Shown here: piece by piece, positions 1 to 6,004 of the stretch | Numbering within the stretch: the stretch's first letter is position 1 | Layout: each line of letters opens with the position of its first letter | From: Thioalkalivibrio sp. | Lineage (GTDB): Bacteria; Pseudomonadota; Gammaproteobacteria; Ectothiorhodospirales; Ectothiorhodospiraceae | Direction: 5' to 3' | Assembly (NCBI GenBank): GCA_007133115.1 | Contig: SLNI01000122.1 | Location: 1-6,004 of the forward strand | DNA: 6,004 nt | Translations under genes and position numbers: made by a program | The notes under the pieces: model-generated | Seen by the model: the letters and a program-made list of their open reading frames with translations, nothing else | Told to the model about the DNA's origin: nothing | Databases searched by the model: none

Positions 1-63
1 ACCGAGCACCGAGCACCGAGCACGAGGCACCGAGTACCCGGTACACCGCACTCGGTACTCGTT
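1..63. repeat. Degenerate heptanucleotide tandem repeat, cut by the left edge
   Basis: Nine consecutive 7-nt units, all in the same register and all beginning with AC, fill this stretch. The first three are perfect copies of ACCGAGC. The fourth is ACGAGGC and the fifth ACCGAGT. The later units drift (ACCCGGT, ACACCGC, ACTCGGT, then ACTCGTT). The eighth unit is the reverse complement of the fifth, so the drifting part also contains inverted matches (29-35 with 50-56; 31-38 with 54-61). Perfect units lie at the left edge, so the array probably continues outside the window. A 7-nt period does not preserve reading frame, and no gene covers it. Function is unknown; it could be a slippage-prone simple repeat or part of an intergenic repeat family. 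Confidence 0.8.
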
Positions 64-192
64 GGTCGGGTTGAAGGGAAGGGCTGTAGCTCGCGATGTC
101 GTAGGGTCGCCTCGACCAGGTGCAGGGCTGGTGCGAGTGCGTGCTCCCCGGATGCGAATGCCTGTGACCAGCGACGAAGGTGTGACCCAACG

Positions 193-218
193 AAAAAGGC
201 CACCCGGTGCAGGTGGCC
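193..218 (-). terminator. Intrinsic terminator of the tRNA-Asn unit
   Basis: On the minus strand a perfect 7-bp stem, GGCCACC/GGTGGCC (212-218 with 198-204), encloses a 7-nt loop and is followed directly by five T residues (193-197). This is the classical Rho-independent layout. It starts 17 nt beyond the CCA end of tRNA-Asn, so it ends that transcript and any read-through from aspC. Confidence 0.9.
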
Positions 219-234
219 TAAGTCTTTGTTTTAT

Positions 235-310
235 TGGCTCCCCGGGACGGGCTCGAACCGCCGACCTAGTGATTAACAGTCACCCGCTCTACCGACTGAG
301 CTACCGGGGA
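235..310 (-). tRNA. tRNA-Asn (anticodon GTT)
   Basis: This 76-nt minus-strand gene folds into a complete cloverleaf. The acceptor stem TCCCCGG/CCGGGGA pairs perfectly (304-310 with 239-245). The D stem is GCTC/GAGC. The anticodon stem GGTGA/TCACT has one G-U pair and a CTGTTAA loop, with anticodon GTT at 277-275. The variable loop is 5 nt. The T arm is GGCGG-TTCGAGC-CCGTC with one G-U pair. Discriminator G238 and a genomically encoded CCA (237-235) complete it. The anticodon sits at position 34 counting from the 5' end, and the body resembles bacterial tRNA-Asn. It has its own promoter upstream and terminator downstream, so it looks like a single-gene transcription unit. Confidence 0.97.
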
Positions 311-324
311 ATAGGAAGCCGCGC

Positions 325-353
325 ATCGTAAAGACCCCCTGCGCGCGAGTCAA
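325..353 (-). promoter_or_regulatory. Sigma70 promoter of tRNA-Asn with GC-rich discriminator
   Basis: On the minus strand, TTGACT (353-348; 5 of 6 match to the -35 consensus) is followed by exactly 17 bp and TACGAT (330-325; 4 of 6 match to the -10). The bases after the -10 are GCGCGGC. A GC-rich discriminator of this kind is typical of stable-RNA promoters under growth-rate and ppGpp control. A start about 7 nt past the -10 (near 318) would leave a leader of only about 8 nt before the tRNA 5' end at 310. The promoter lies wholly between the aspC stop and the tRNA. The elements are seen directly; stringent control is inferred. Confidence 0.8.
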
Positions 354-360
354 GCAACGG

Positions 361-376
361 CGGCGGTCAGCCGCCG
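361..376 (-). terminator. GC hairpin over the aspC stop codon, weak terminator candidate
   Basis: CGGCGG (371-376 read on the minus strand) pairs perfectly with CCGCCG (361-366) around a 4-nt loop, and the structure spans the aspC TGA. The sequence after it on the minus strand is CCGTTGCTTG, with no uninterrupted T tract, so intrinsic termination would be inefficient. It may instead stabilise the mRNA 3' end or serve with Rho. Confidence 0.35.
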
Positions 377-1554
377 CGGGAGAAGCGGCCGATGCGTTCG
401 ATCGCCTGGTCCAGGACGTCCATGCTGGTCGCGAACGAGATGCGCACGTGGGCGTCCAGGCCGAAGGCGCTGCCCGGCACCAGGGCCACGCCGACGTCGT
501 CCAGCAGCCTGCGCGAGAACTCGAGGTCGTCCGCGATTCCACGGGCCTCCATGGCGCCCGCCACGCGCGGGAAGCAGTAGAAGGTGCCGTCCGGCATCAG
601 GCATTCGACGCCCGGGATCGCGTTGAGCCCGTCGACCACGTGCTTCGCGCGCTTTTCGAACTGGACGCACATGTCGCGCACGCACTGCTGATCGCCGTTC
701 AGTGCGACCACGGCCGCGGCCTGCGCGATCGAGGTGGCATTGGAGGTACTCTGCGACTGCACGTTCTTCATCGCGCCGATGAGCTTGGCGGGGCCACCGG
801 CATAACCGATGCGCCAACCGGTCATCGCGTAGGCCTTGGACACGCCGTTGAGAACGACGGTGCGGGGCGCGAGATCGGGCGCGACGTTGAGAATGTTCAC
901 GAACTTTGCACCACCGAACAGGATGTGTTCGTACATGTCGTCGGTCGCGATCACGATGCCCGGGTGTTCGCGCAGCACGTCAGCCAGGGCGGTGAGTTCA
1001 TCCGCGCTGTAGGCGGCCCCGGTCGGGTTGGACGGGCTGTTCAGGAAGATCAGGCGCGAGCGCGGGGTGATCGCGGCGCGCAGTTGTTCCGCGGTGATCT
1101 TGAAGCCGCTTTCCTGGGTCGCGGTAACGAATACCGGGGTCGCGTCGGCCAGCAGCGCGATGTCCGGATAGGAAACCCAGTAGGGTGCCGGGATCAGCAC
1201 TTCATCGCCGGCGTTGAGCAGGGCCAGCGCGAGGTTGAAGATGCTCTGCTTGCCGCCGGAGGAGACCAGAATCTCGTTCGGCTTGTAGCTGAAGCCGTTG
1301 TCGCGCTCGAATTTTGCGATCACCGCCTTCTTCAGCGCGGCGGTTCCGTCCACCGCCGTGTACTTGGTATCTCCGCGGGCAAGCGCATCGATCGCGCCCT
1401 GCTTGATATGCTCGGGGGTATCGAAGTCAGGTTCCCCGGCACCAAGGCCGACGATGTCCCGGCCCTCGGCCTTGAGCTGATTGGCGAGTGCGCTGACGGC
1501 CAGGGTGGGGGAGGGCTTGATACGTTGAACGCGTTCGGAAAGCTGGATGTCCAA
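367..1554 (-). CDS. aspC: Aspartate aminotransferase, class I subclass Ib (PLP-dependent)
   Basis: This 395-residue cytoplasmic enzyme transfers the amino group between aspartate/glutamate and their 2-oxo acids using pyridoxal phosphate. The N-terminus carries [13 protein letters not shown], typical of subclass Ib. Other landmarks are the [11 protein letters not shown] segment (40-50), GGKQ at 100-103, PYWVSYP (124-130), NPTG (176-179), the DDMY ring-contact segment (205-208), the PLP lysine K240 in [14 protein letters not shown]248 for the phosphate, and R371 (VRISFA) for the alpha-carboxylate. The lysine of GGKQ corresponds to the one used by Thermus subclass Ib enzymes for the distal carboxylate. 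Length is normal for the family. The start is TTG: the first in-frame start before the conserved N-terminus, with AGAGG 6 nt upstream. Some Ib enzymes also transaminate prephenate, so the exact physiological substrate is not settled by sequence. It is divergent from uvrB and upstream of tRNA-Asn, which has its own promoter. Confidence 0.95.
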   Translation of the reverse strand: MDIQLSERVQRIKPSPTLAVSALANQLKAEGRDIVGLGAGEPDFDTPEHIKQGAIDALARGDTKYTAVDGTAALKKAVIAKFERDNGFSYKPNEILVSSGGKQSIFNLALALLNAGDEVLIPAPYWVSYPDIALLADATPVFVTATQESGFKITAEQLRAAITPRSRLIFLNSPSNPTGAAYSADELTALADVLREHPGIVIATDDMYEHILFGGAKFVNILNVAPDLAPRTVVLNGVSKAYAMTGWRIGYAGGPAKLIGAMKNVQSQSTSNATSIAQAAAVVALNGDQQCVRDMCVQFEKRAKHVVDGLNAIPGVECLMPDGTFYCFPRVAGAMEARGIADDLEFSRRLLDDVGVALVPGSAFGLDAHVRISFATSMDVLDQAIERIGRFSRGG

Positions 1555-1611
1555 GGCGGGCCTCTGACGAGCGTAGGAATGAGGGAAGCAGTTTTATCGC
1601 TGCACTGCGGA
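1555..1611. promoter_or_regulatory. Compact divergent aspC/uvrB control region
   Basis: Only 57 bp separate the aspC TTG and the preferred uvrB ATG, so promoters for both genes must lie here or run into the coding ends. For aspC, GATAAA (1598-1593, minus) could be a -10, with a poor -35 such as TTCAGT 18 bp upstream. TATCAT (1617-1612, minus) is an alternative. For uvrB, no convincing -35/-10 pair was found; GATACT at 1614-1619 would put transcription start inside the chosen coding region. No LexA-type CTG-N10-CAG box is visible, so SOS control of uvrB is not supported here. Confidence 0.4.
1561..1565 (-). promoter_or_regulatory. Ribosome binding site supporting the aspC TTG start
   Basis: On the minus strand AGAGG lies 6 nt before the TTG at 1554-1552. 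No in-frame ATG occurs near the conserved N-terminus, so this site decides the start. Confidence 0.7.
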
Positions 1612-3675
1612 ATGATACTGAAATCAGAGCTACAACATAAGGCGGACGGCCCCGAAACCTTCAAGGTGGTCTCGGAATATCAGCCGGCCGGCGACCAGCC
1701 AGCGGCCATCCGATCCCTGGTCGAAGGCATCGAATCCGGTCTTGCGCACCAGGTTCTGCTGGGCGTGACCGGGTCCGGCAAGACGTTCACGATTGCCAAC
1801 GTCATCGAAGAGATTCAGCGGCCCACCATCATACTGGCTCCCAACAAGACCCTGGCTGCGCAGCTGTACGGCGAAATGAAGGAATTCTTCCCGAACAACT
1901 CGGTGGAATACTTCGTTTCCTACTACGACTACTACCAGCCCGAAGCCTATGTGCCGTCCTCGGATACGTACATCGAGAAGGACGCGTCGATCAACGAACA
2001 CATCGAGCAGATGCGCCTGTCCGCGACCCGTGCGCTGCTGGAGCGGCGTGACGCGATCATCGTGGCCAGCGTGTCGGCGATCTACGGCCTCGGGGACCCG
2101 CGCAAGTACCTCTCGATGGTGCTGCACATCCAGCGGGGCGAGCGGGTGGATCAGCGGGTCATTCTGCGTCGGCTCGCGGAACTGCAGTACACGCGCAACG
2201 ACGCCGACCTGCGCCGGGCGACGTACCGGGTGCGCGGCGAGGTGATTGACATCCACCCGGCGGAGTCGGACATGGAGGCGGTGCGCATCGAGCTGTTCGA
2301 CGACGAGGTGGAGCGCCTGTCGTACTTCGATCCGCTCACCGGGGAGGTACTGCGCACGGTGTCCCGGTTAACCATCTACCCGAAGACGCACTATGTGACA
2401 CCGCGGGAGACGCTGCTGGAGGCGTTGGACCATATCAAGGTGGAGCTCAAGGAGCGGCTGGATTTCCTGCGCCAGGAGAACCGGCTGGTCGAGGCGCAAC
2501 GGCTGGAACAGCGGACGGTCTTCGACATGGAGATGATCCTGGAGATCGGCTACTGCTCGGGGATCGAGAACTACTCGCGCTATTTGTCCGGGCGTGGTCC
2601 CGGAGAACCGCCTCCGACGTTCTTCGACTACCTTCCGCCCGATGCCCTGCTGGTCGTGGACGAATCGCACGTGTCGGTTCCGCAGGTCGGCGGGATGTTC
2701 CGCGGCGACCGTTCGCGTAAGGAGACGCTGGTGGAATACGGCTTTCGGCTGCCATCGGCGCTGGACAACCGTCCGTTGCGCTTCGAGGAGTTCGAACACC
2801 TGCAGCCGCAGACGATCTACGTGTCGGCGACTCCGGGCCCCTATGAACTCGAGCATGCCGGCGCCATCGTCGAACAGGTGGTGCGACCGACCGGTCTGCT
2901 GGATCCGCAACTGGAGGTGCGCCCGGCCGGAACGCAGGTGGACGACTGCCTCTCGGAGATCCGCCTTCGCGTCGAGCGCTCCGAGCGTGTGTTGATCACC
3001 ACGCTGACCAAGCGCATGGCCGAGGACCTCACCGACTACCTCTCCGAACACGGGGTGCGCGTTCGCTACCTGCACTCCGATATCGATACCGTGGAACGCA
3101 TGGAGATCATCCGTGACCTGCGTCTGGGCGAATTCGATGTGCTGGTGGGCATCAACCTCCTGCGCGAGGGCCTGGACATGCCCGAGGTCTCACTGGTCGC
3201 CATTTTCGATGCCGACAAGGAGGGTTTCCTGCGGTCGGAACGCTCCCTGATCCAGACCATCGGCCGGGCCGCGCGCAATCTCAATGGGCGGGCGATCCTG
3301 TATGCCGACCGGATCACCGGTTCGATGCAGCGCGCGATCGAAGAGACCGACCGGCGCCGGGAGAAGCAGGAAGCCCATAACCTGGCGCATGGAATCACGC
3401 CACTGGGCATCCGCAAGTCGGTGGCGGACATCCTGGAGGCACGCGCGGACCCACGGCATGGGCGCAAAGGCCGGCGCGTGGCCGAAAAGGAATCTCCGGC
3501 GTACGCCGAATCTCCCGAGCGTGCAGCGCGCGAGATCGAACGCCTGGAGAAGGAGATGTACACCAAGGCGCGCAATCTCGAGTTCGAGGCGGCTGCGCAG
3601 CTGCGTGACCGGATACAGGAACTCAAGGAGCACGCGTTCCGGCCGGAAGCGGTGGCCGGCGGGCGAAGAGTGTAG
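1612..3675 (+). CDS. uvrB: UvrABC excinuclease subunit B
   Basis: UvrB is the central subunit of nucleotide excision repair. UvrA loads it on damaged DNA, it verifies the lesion with its helicase fold and beta-hairpin, then recruits UvrC for incision. Using the ATG at 1612 the protein is 687 residues, a little longer than the roughly 670 of E. coli and Pseudomonas. Landmarks are Walker A GVTGSGKT (51-58), the aromatic beta-hairpin [12 protein letters not shown] (104-115), motif II DESH (350-353), SATPG (405-409), motif [14 protein letters not shown] (513-525), motif [11 protein letters not shown] (548-556), and a C-terminal UVR coiled-coil for UvrC binding (about 639-674). All look intact. 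The start is uncertain: family alignment begins near F17. The ATG at 1612 has no clear Shine-Dalgarno, and the in-frame ATG at 1579 has AGGA directly abutting it. The frame stays open back to 448 antisense to aspC, but that extension is not UvrB-like. The stop is TAG. Confidence 0.96.
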   Translation: MILKSELQHKADGPETFKVVSEYQPAGDQPAAIRSLVEGIESGLAHQVLLGVTGSGKTFTIANVIEEIQRPTIILAPNKTLAAQLYGEMKEFFPNNSVEYFVSYYDYYQPEAYVPSSDTYIEKDASINEHIEQMRLSATRALLERRDAIIVASVSAIYGLGDPRKYLSMVLHIQRGERVDQRVILRRLAELQYTRNDADLRRATYRVRGEVIDIHPAESDMEAVRIELFDDEVERLSYFDPLTGEVLRTVSRLTIYPKTHYVTPRETLLEALDHIKVELKERLDFLRQENRLVEAQRLEQRTVFDMEMILEIGYCSGIENYSRYLSGRGPGEPPPTFFDYLPPDALLVVDESHVSVPQVGGMFRGDRSRKETLVEYGFRLPSALDNRPLRFEEFEHLQPQTIYVSATPGPYELEHAGAIVEQVVRPTGLLDPQLEVRPAGTQVDDCLSEIRLRVERSERVLITTLTKRMAEDLTDYLSEHGVRVRYLHSDIDTVERMEIIRDLRLGEFDVLVGINLLREGLDMPEVSLVAIFDADKEGFLRSERSLIQTIGRAARNLNGRAILYADRITGSMQRAIEETDRRREKQEAHNLAHGITPLGIRKSVADILEARADPRHGRKGRRVAEKESPAYAESPERAAREIERLEKEMYTKARNLEFEAAAQLRDRIQELKEHAFRPEAVAGGRRV

Positions 3676-3718
3676 GCACGGGCGTCTGGCGAAAGTCCGT
3701 CGACAGGCCAAAACCCGG

Positions 3719-3752
3719 TACACTCCGGACTGAATTCTGGATTCCTGCGAGG
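3719..3752 (+). promoter_or_regulatory. nagZ: Possible nagZ promoter -10 and ribosome binding site
   Basis: TACACT at 3719-3724 resembles a -10 hexamer and would start transcription near 3731. GAGG at 3749-3752, 4 nt before the nagZ ATG, is a plausible Shine-Dalgarno. No good -35 lies 16-18 bp upstream of the TACACT; a TCGACA at 3700-3705 is only 13 bp away. The ribosome site is better supported than the promoter. The 81-nt uvrB-nagZ gap shows no clear intrinsic terminator, so read-through from uvrB is possible. Confidence 0.4.
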
Positions 3753-3756
3753 TGGC

Positions 3757-4791
3757 ATGGCTGATTCACTGGGTCCGGTAATGCTAGGCGTCGAAGGTCT
3801 CGAACTCTCGCCCGCCGATCGCGAACGCCTTCTTCACCCGGCGACTGGCGGGGTGATCCTGTTCACGCGCAATTACCGGGATCCCGAGCAGCTCCGTGCC
3901 CTGGTCGAAGCGATCCGCGGGTTGCGCAGCCCCGAGTTGCTGATTGCCGTCGATCACGAGGGTGGGCGGGTCCAGCGTTTCCGAGCCGGCTTCACCGAAC
4001 TTCCCCCAATGCACAGCATCGGCGAGGTATTCGCCTACGATCCCGTGCGCGGGCAGGAACTGGCCCGGGATGCCGGTTGGCTGCTCGCGCAGGAGCTGCA
4101 GGCCGTGGGGCTGGATTTCAGCTTCACCCCGGTGCTGGACCGGGACATCGGCGTCAGTACGATCATCGGAGACCGCGCCTTTCATGATCGGCCGGACGTG
4201 ATCTCTCTGCTGGCCGGGTGCCTGCTCGACGGCCTGGACGAAGCGGGAATGCGCGGTGTCGGCAAGCATTTTCCCGGCCACGGCGCCGTTGCGGCCGACT
4301 CGCACGATGAAATTCCTATCGATCCCCGGCCGCTGGCCGAAATCGAGAACGAGGACATCGCGGCGTTCCTGCCCCTGTTGCCGAGGCTCGGCGGGATCAT
4401 GCCCGCGCATGTCATCTACCCGGAAATCGATTCAAGCCCTGCTGGTTTTTCAGGGATTTGGATGCATGACCTGCTACGAGTTCGATGGGGGTATGAGGGG
4501 GCGATCTTCAGTGATGACCTGGGGATGGCCGGGGCTTTCGTTGCGGGGTCGCCCGCGGACCGCGCCCATGCCGCGATCTATGCAGGCTGCGACATGGTCC
4601 TGATCTGCAACGACTTCCCGGGGATGGACGAGATCCTGCAGACCCTGGAGGGACGGAGCCTATCCGGCGACTCCGCGCGGCGGATCGAGCACATGCGCGC
4701 GCGACCGACCTCCGTCGATGCAGAGCACCTGGAGGCGGCGCAGGCGCGGCTCCTTGCACTGCACGATTTCGGCGAAACCCCACTGATCTGA
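3757..4791 (+). CDS. nagZ: Beta-N-acetylhexosaminidase NagZ (GH3), peptidoglycan recycling
   Basis: NagZ is a cytoplasmic glycoside hydrolase family 3 enzyme that removes the N-acetylglucosamine residue from GlcNAc-anhydroMurNAc-peptides imported by AmpG. Its products feed wall recycling and, where AmpR exists, beta-lactamase signalling. The 344-residue protein matches the 341-residue E. coli length and shows the short single-domain form. Landmarks are GPVMLGVEG near the N-terminus, GGVILFTRNY (31-40), VDHEGGRVQRF (65-75), FTPVLD (123-128), GKHFPGHG (169-176) followed by DSH (181-183) of the catalytic Asp-His loop, MPAHVIYPEID (215-225), and FSDDLGM (251-257), whose first Asp (D253) aligns with the GH3 nucleophile. 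There is no signal peptide, which fits the cytoplasmic site. The start is supported by GAGG 4 nt before the ATG. Neighbours uvrB and the copper ATPase are functionally unrelated. Confidence 0.96.
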   Translation: MADSLGPVMLGVEGLELSPADRERLLHPATGGVILFTRNYRDPEQLRALVEAIRGLRSPELLIAVDHEGGRVQRFRAGFTELPPMHSIGEVFAYDPVRGQELARDAGWLLAQELQAVGLDFSFTPVLDRDIGVSTIIGDRAFHDRPDVISLLAGCLLDGLDEAGMRGVGKHFPGHGAVAADSHDEIPIDPRPLAEIENEDIAAFLPLLPRLGGIMPAHVIYPEIDSSPAGFSGIWMHDLLRVRWGYEGAIFSDDLGMAGAFVAGSPADRAHAAIYAGCDMVLICNDFPGMDEILQTLEGRSLSGDSARRIEHMRARPTSVDAEHLEAAQARLLALHDFGETPLI

Positions 4792-4850
4792 TCGAGTCTC
4801 GATGCCAGGACGGGCACCGGAAACATCCCCACGCCCCCGACGCGAATCAA

Positions 4851-4877
4851 AGCCGGCGCCCGACACCCGGCTACACT
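4851..4877 (+). promoter_or_regulatory. Inverted repeat with -10-like TACACT just upstream of copA
   Basis: AGCCGG (4851-4856) and CCGGCT (4867-4872) form a perfect 6-bp inverted repeat with a 10-nt spacer. Its right arm overlaps TACACT (4872-4877), a -10-like hexamer ending 7 nt before the copA ATG. No T tract follows, so it is not a normal terminator for nagZ. It might be a small operator or incidental. No recognisable -35 and no CueR-like dyad with a 19-bp promoter spacer was found. Confidence 0.3.
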
Positions 4878-4884
4878 TCAAGCT

Positions 4885-6004
4885 ATGGATACGGCCGTTC
4901 ATGCGGAACAGGTCGATTCCGGGAAGGTGAGGCGACTCGAACTCCCGGTGTCGGGGATGAGTTGTGCATCCTGTGTCAGCCGTGTCGAAGATGCGATCCT
5001 GGCCGTTCCGGGCACCCTGCAGGCCAATGCCAACCTGGCGACCGGCAAGGTCAGCGTGGAGGTCTCGACCGCGACCGAGCGGGAGGTCTTCGCTGCAATC
5101 GAGGATGCCGGCTATGAGCCCGCGAGTGAGCAGACCACCTTCGCCGTAGGGGGGATGAACTGCGCCTCCTGCAACGGGCGCGTGGAGGACGCACTGCGCC
5201 GTCTGCCCAATGTGCTGGAAGCCAGCGTCAACCTGGCGACCGGAACCGCGACGGTCCGGTATGTAGCCAACCCCGATTCTCCCGCCGACCTGCTGGTGGC
5301 CGTGGAAGCCGCCGGCTATGAACCCGAACGCATCCGCTCCGGACCGGATCGAGTCGATCGCGAGCGCGCGGCACGCGCGGCCGAGTATCGCGCGACCAAG
5401 CGGCGGCTGATCCTCGCGATCGTTCTCACGTTGCCCATTTTCGTGATCGACATGGGTGGGCACCTGATCCCGCCGTTGCAGGAAGCGGTTCATGGTGCGA
5501 TGGGCACCCGGAACGTCTACATCCTCTTCTTCCTGCTCGCTTCGGGGGTCCAGTTCGGACCCGGTCTGGACTTCTACCGCAAGGGCTGGCCCGCGCTGCT
5601 GCATGGCGCACCGGACATGAACTCGCTGGTGATGCTGGGGACATCGGCGGCATACGGGTATTCGGTCGTTGCGACGTTCCTGCCGGGTCTCCTGCCTGCG
5701 GGTTCGGTCCACGTGTATTTCGAAGCGTCGGCCTTGATCATCACCCTGATTCTGCTGGGACGTTTTCTGGAAGCCCGGGCTCGGGGTGCGACCTCGGAGG
5801 CCATCCGGAAACTCGTTGGGCTGCAGCCGAAGACGGCCCACGTGCAGCGCGATGGCGAGTCTGTTGAGGTAGATGTGTCCCTGCTGCAGCCGGGGGACCT
5901 CGTGCGGGTGCGCCCGGGCGAGCGCATCCCCGTGGATGGTGATGTGCTCGAGGGCGCCTCCTGGGTGGACGAGTCGATGATCAGCGGCGAGCCGCTTCCC
6001 GTGC
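4885..6004 (+). CDS. copA: P1B-type copper-translocating ATPase, N-terminal part, truncated by the window edge
   Basis: The visible 373 residues are the N-terminal part of an inner-membrane heavy-metal ATPase that exports Cu(I) (or Ag(I)) using ATP. Two HMA metal-binding domains come first, with GMSCASC (24-30; C27, C30) and GMNCASC (90-96; C93, C96), 66 residues apart. The domains are clearly duplicated: both carry an NLATG segment encoded by the same 15-nt sequence (5031-5045 and 5229-5243). Hydrophobic segments follow at about 174-190, 209-226, 246-270 and 277-293, the expected MA, MB, TM1 and TM2. The actuator domain then shows [18 protein letters not shown] (335-352) and the TGE-type loop as ISGEP (366-370). 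The frame is open to the edge. The CPC, DKTGT and SEHP-type motifs lie beyond the window, so metal specificity rests on the HMA pair and general similarity. The ATG at 4885 is chosen because it precedes HMA1 by a usual distance, but it has no Shine-Dalgarno. Confidence 0.93.
   Translation, partial: MDTAVHAEQVDSGKVRRLELPVSGMSCASCVSRVEDAILAVPGTLQANANLATGKVSVEVSTATEREVFAAIEDAGYEPASEQTTFAVGGMNCASCNGRVEDALRRLPNVLEASVNLATGTATVRYVANPDSPADLLVAVEAAGYEPERIRSGPDRVDRERAARAAEYRATKRRLILAIVLTLPIFVIDMGGHLIPPLQEAVHGAMGTRNVYILFFLLASGVQFGPGLDFYRKGWPALLHGAPDMNSLVMLGTSAAYGYSVVATFLPGLLPAGSVHVYFEASALIITLILLGRFLEARARGATSEAIRKLVGLQPKTAHVQRDGESVEVDVSLLQPGDLVRVRPGERIPVDGDVLEGASWVDESMISGEPLPV

Noticed and set aside
1..63. 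CRISPR array
   Set aside because: Units are 7 nt and contiguous, with no unique spacers and no cas genes in the window.
111..137. Imperfect hairpin CTCGACCAG/CTGGTGCGAG as a small RNA or terminator
   Set aside because: It needs a bulge, has no T tract on either side, and no promoter could be paired with it.
143..151. GCTCCCCGG, a 9-bp copy of the tRNA-Asn 3' end (237-245), as a possible attachment site
   Set aside because: Nine bases is too short; the match does not extend, and no integrase or island gene is visible.
62..331. 89-codon plus-strand open frame over the left region
   Set aside because: It runs through the terminator and the tRNA-Asn gene on the opposite strand and resembles no protein I recognise.
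448..1611. Open reading frame continuing uvrB upstream by about 388 codons, antisense to aspC, giving a 1075-residue product
   Set aside because: The sequence is the complementary strand of a clearly conserved aspC gene and has no UvrB-like content. Long antisense open frames are common in GC-rich genes.
1555..1670. LexA (SOS) box for uvrB
   Set aside because: No CTG-N10-CAG or CTGT-N8-ACAG arrangement was found near the uvrB start.
4791..4803. ATCGAG-T-CTCGAT palindrome at the nagZ stop as a terminator
   Set aside because: The centre is one base, too small for a hairpin loop, and no T tract follows; at most a chance dyad.
4660..5841. 393-codon minus-strand open frame across the nagZ end and copA
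   Set aside because: It is a shadow of two well-recognised plus-strand genes, has low-complexity Arg/Gly-rich content, and crosses their intergenic region.

Overview
The window looks like ordinary chromosome from a GC-rich Gram-negative bacterium, most likely a gammaproteobacterium. The evidence is a NagZ of the Gram-negative peptidoglycan-recycling type, a UvrB and a subclass Ib aspartate aminotransferase that read like proteobacterial proteins, GC-rich third codon positions, and the divergent uvrB/aminotransferase arrangement, which I recall from Pseudomonas-like genomes. The protein flavour would fit Chromatiales or Ectothiorhodospiraceae, but that is inference without a database search.

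Layout from left to right. Positions 1-63 hold a degenerate 7-nt tandem repeat that is probably cut by the left window edge. Positions 64-192 contain no gene I can recognise; one imperfect hairpin (111-119 with 128-137) is the only structure seen. Then, on the minus strand, comes a tRNA-Asn(GTT) unit with its own strong-looking sigma70 promoter (325-353), encoded CCA end and intrinsic terminator (193-218). Next on the minus strand is aspC (367-1554, TTG start), an aspartate aminotransferase. A 57-bp divergent gap separates it from uvrB (1612-3675, plus), the damage-recognition helicase subunit of nucleotide excision repair. After 81 nt follows nagZ (3757-4791, plus), the cytoplasmic beta-N-acetylglucosaminidase of cell-wall recycling. 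After 93 nt begins a P1B-type ATPase (4885 to the right edge, plus), a copper exporter of the CopA type with two metal-binding domains. It is cut by the window before its CPC and DKTGT motifs.

The genes are unrelated housekeeping functions: amino-acid metabolism and translation on the minus strand, and DNA repair, wall recycling and metal efflux on the plus strand. uvrB, nagZ and copA are co-directional, but gaps of 81 and 93 nt and promoter-like sequences before nagZ and copA argue against one tight operon. I see no mobile element, CRISPR array, defence system or clear undescribed system. The points most worth a second look are the heptad repeat beside the tRNA terminator, the similar ACCCGG-TACACT elements before nagZ and copA, the possibly leaderless copA start, and the poorly supported uvrB start.
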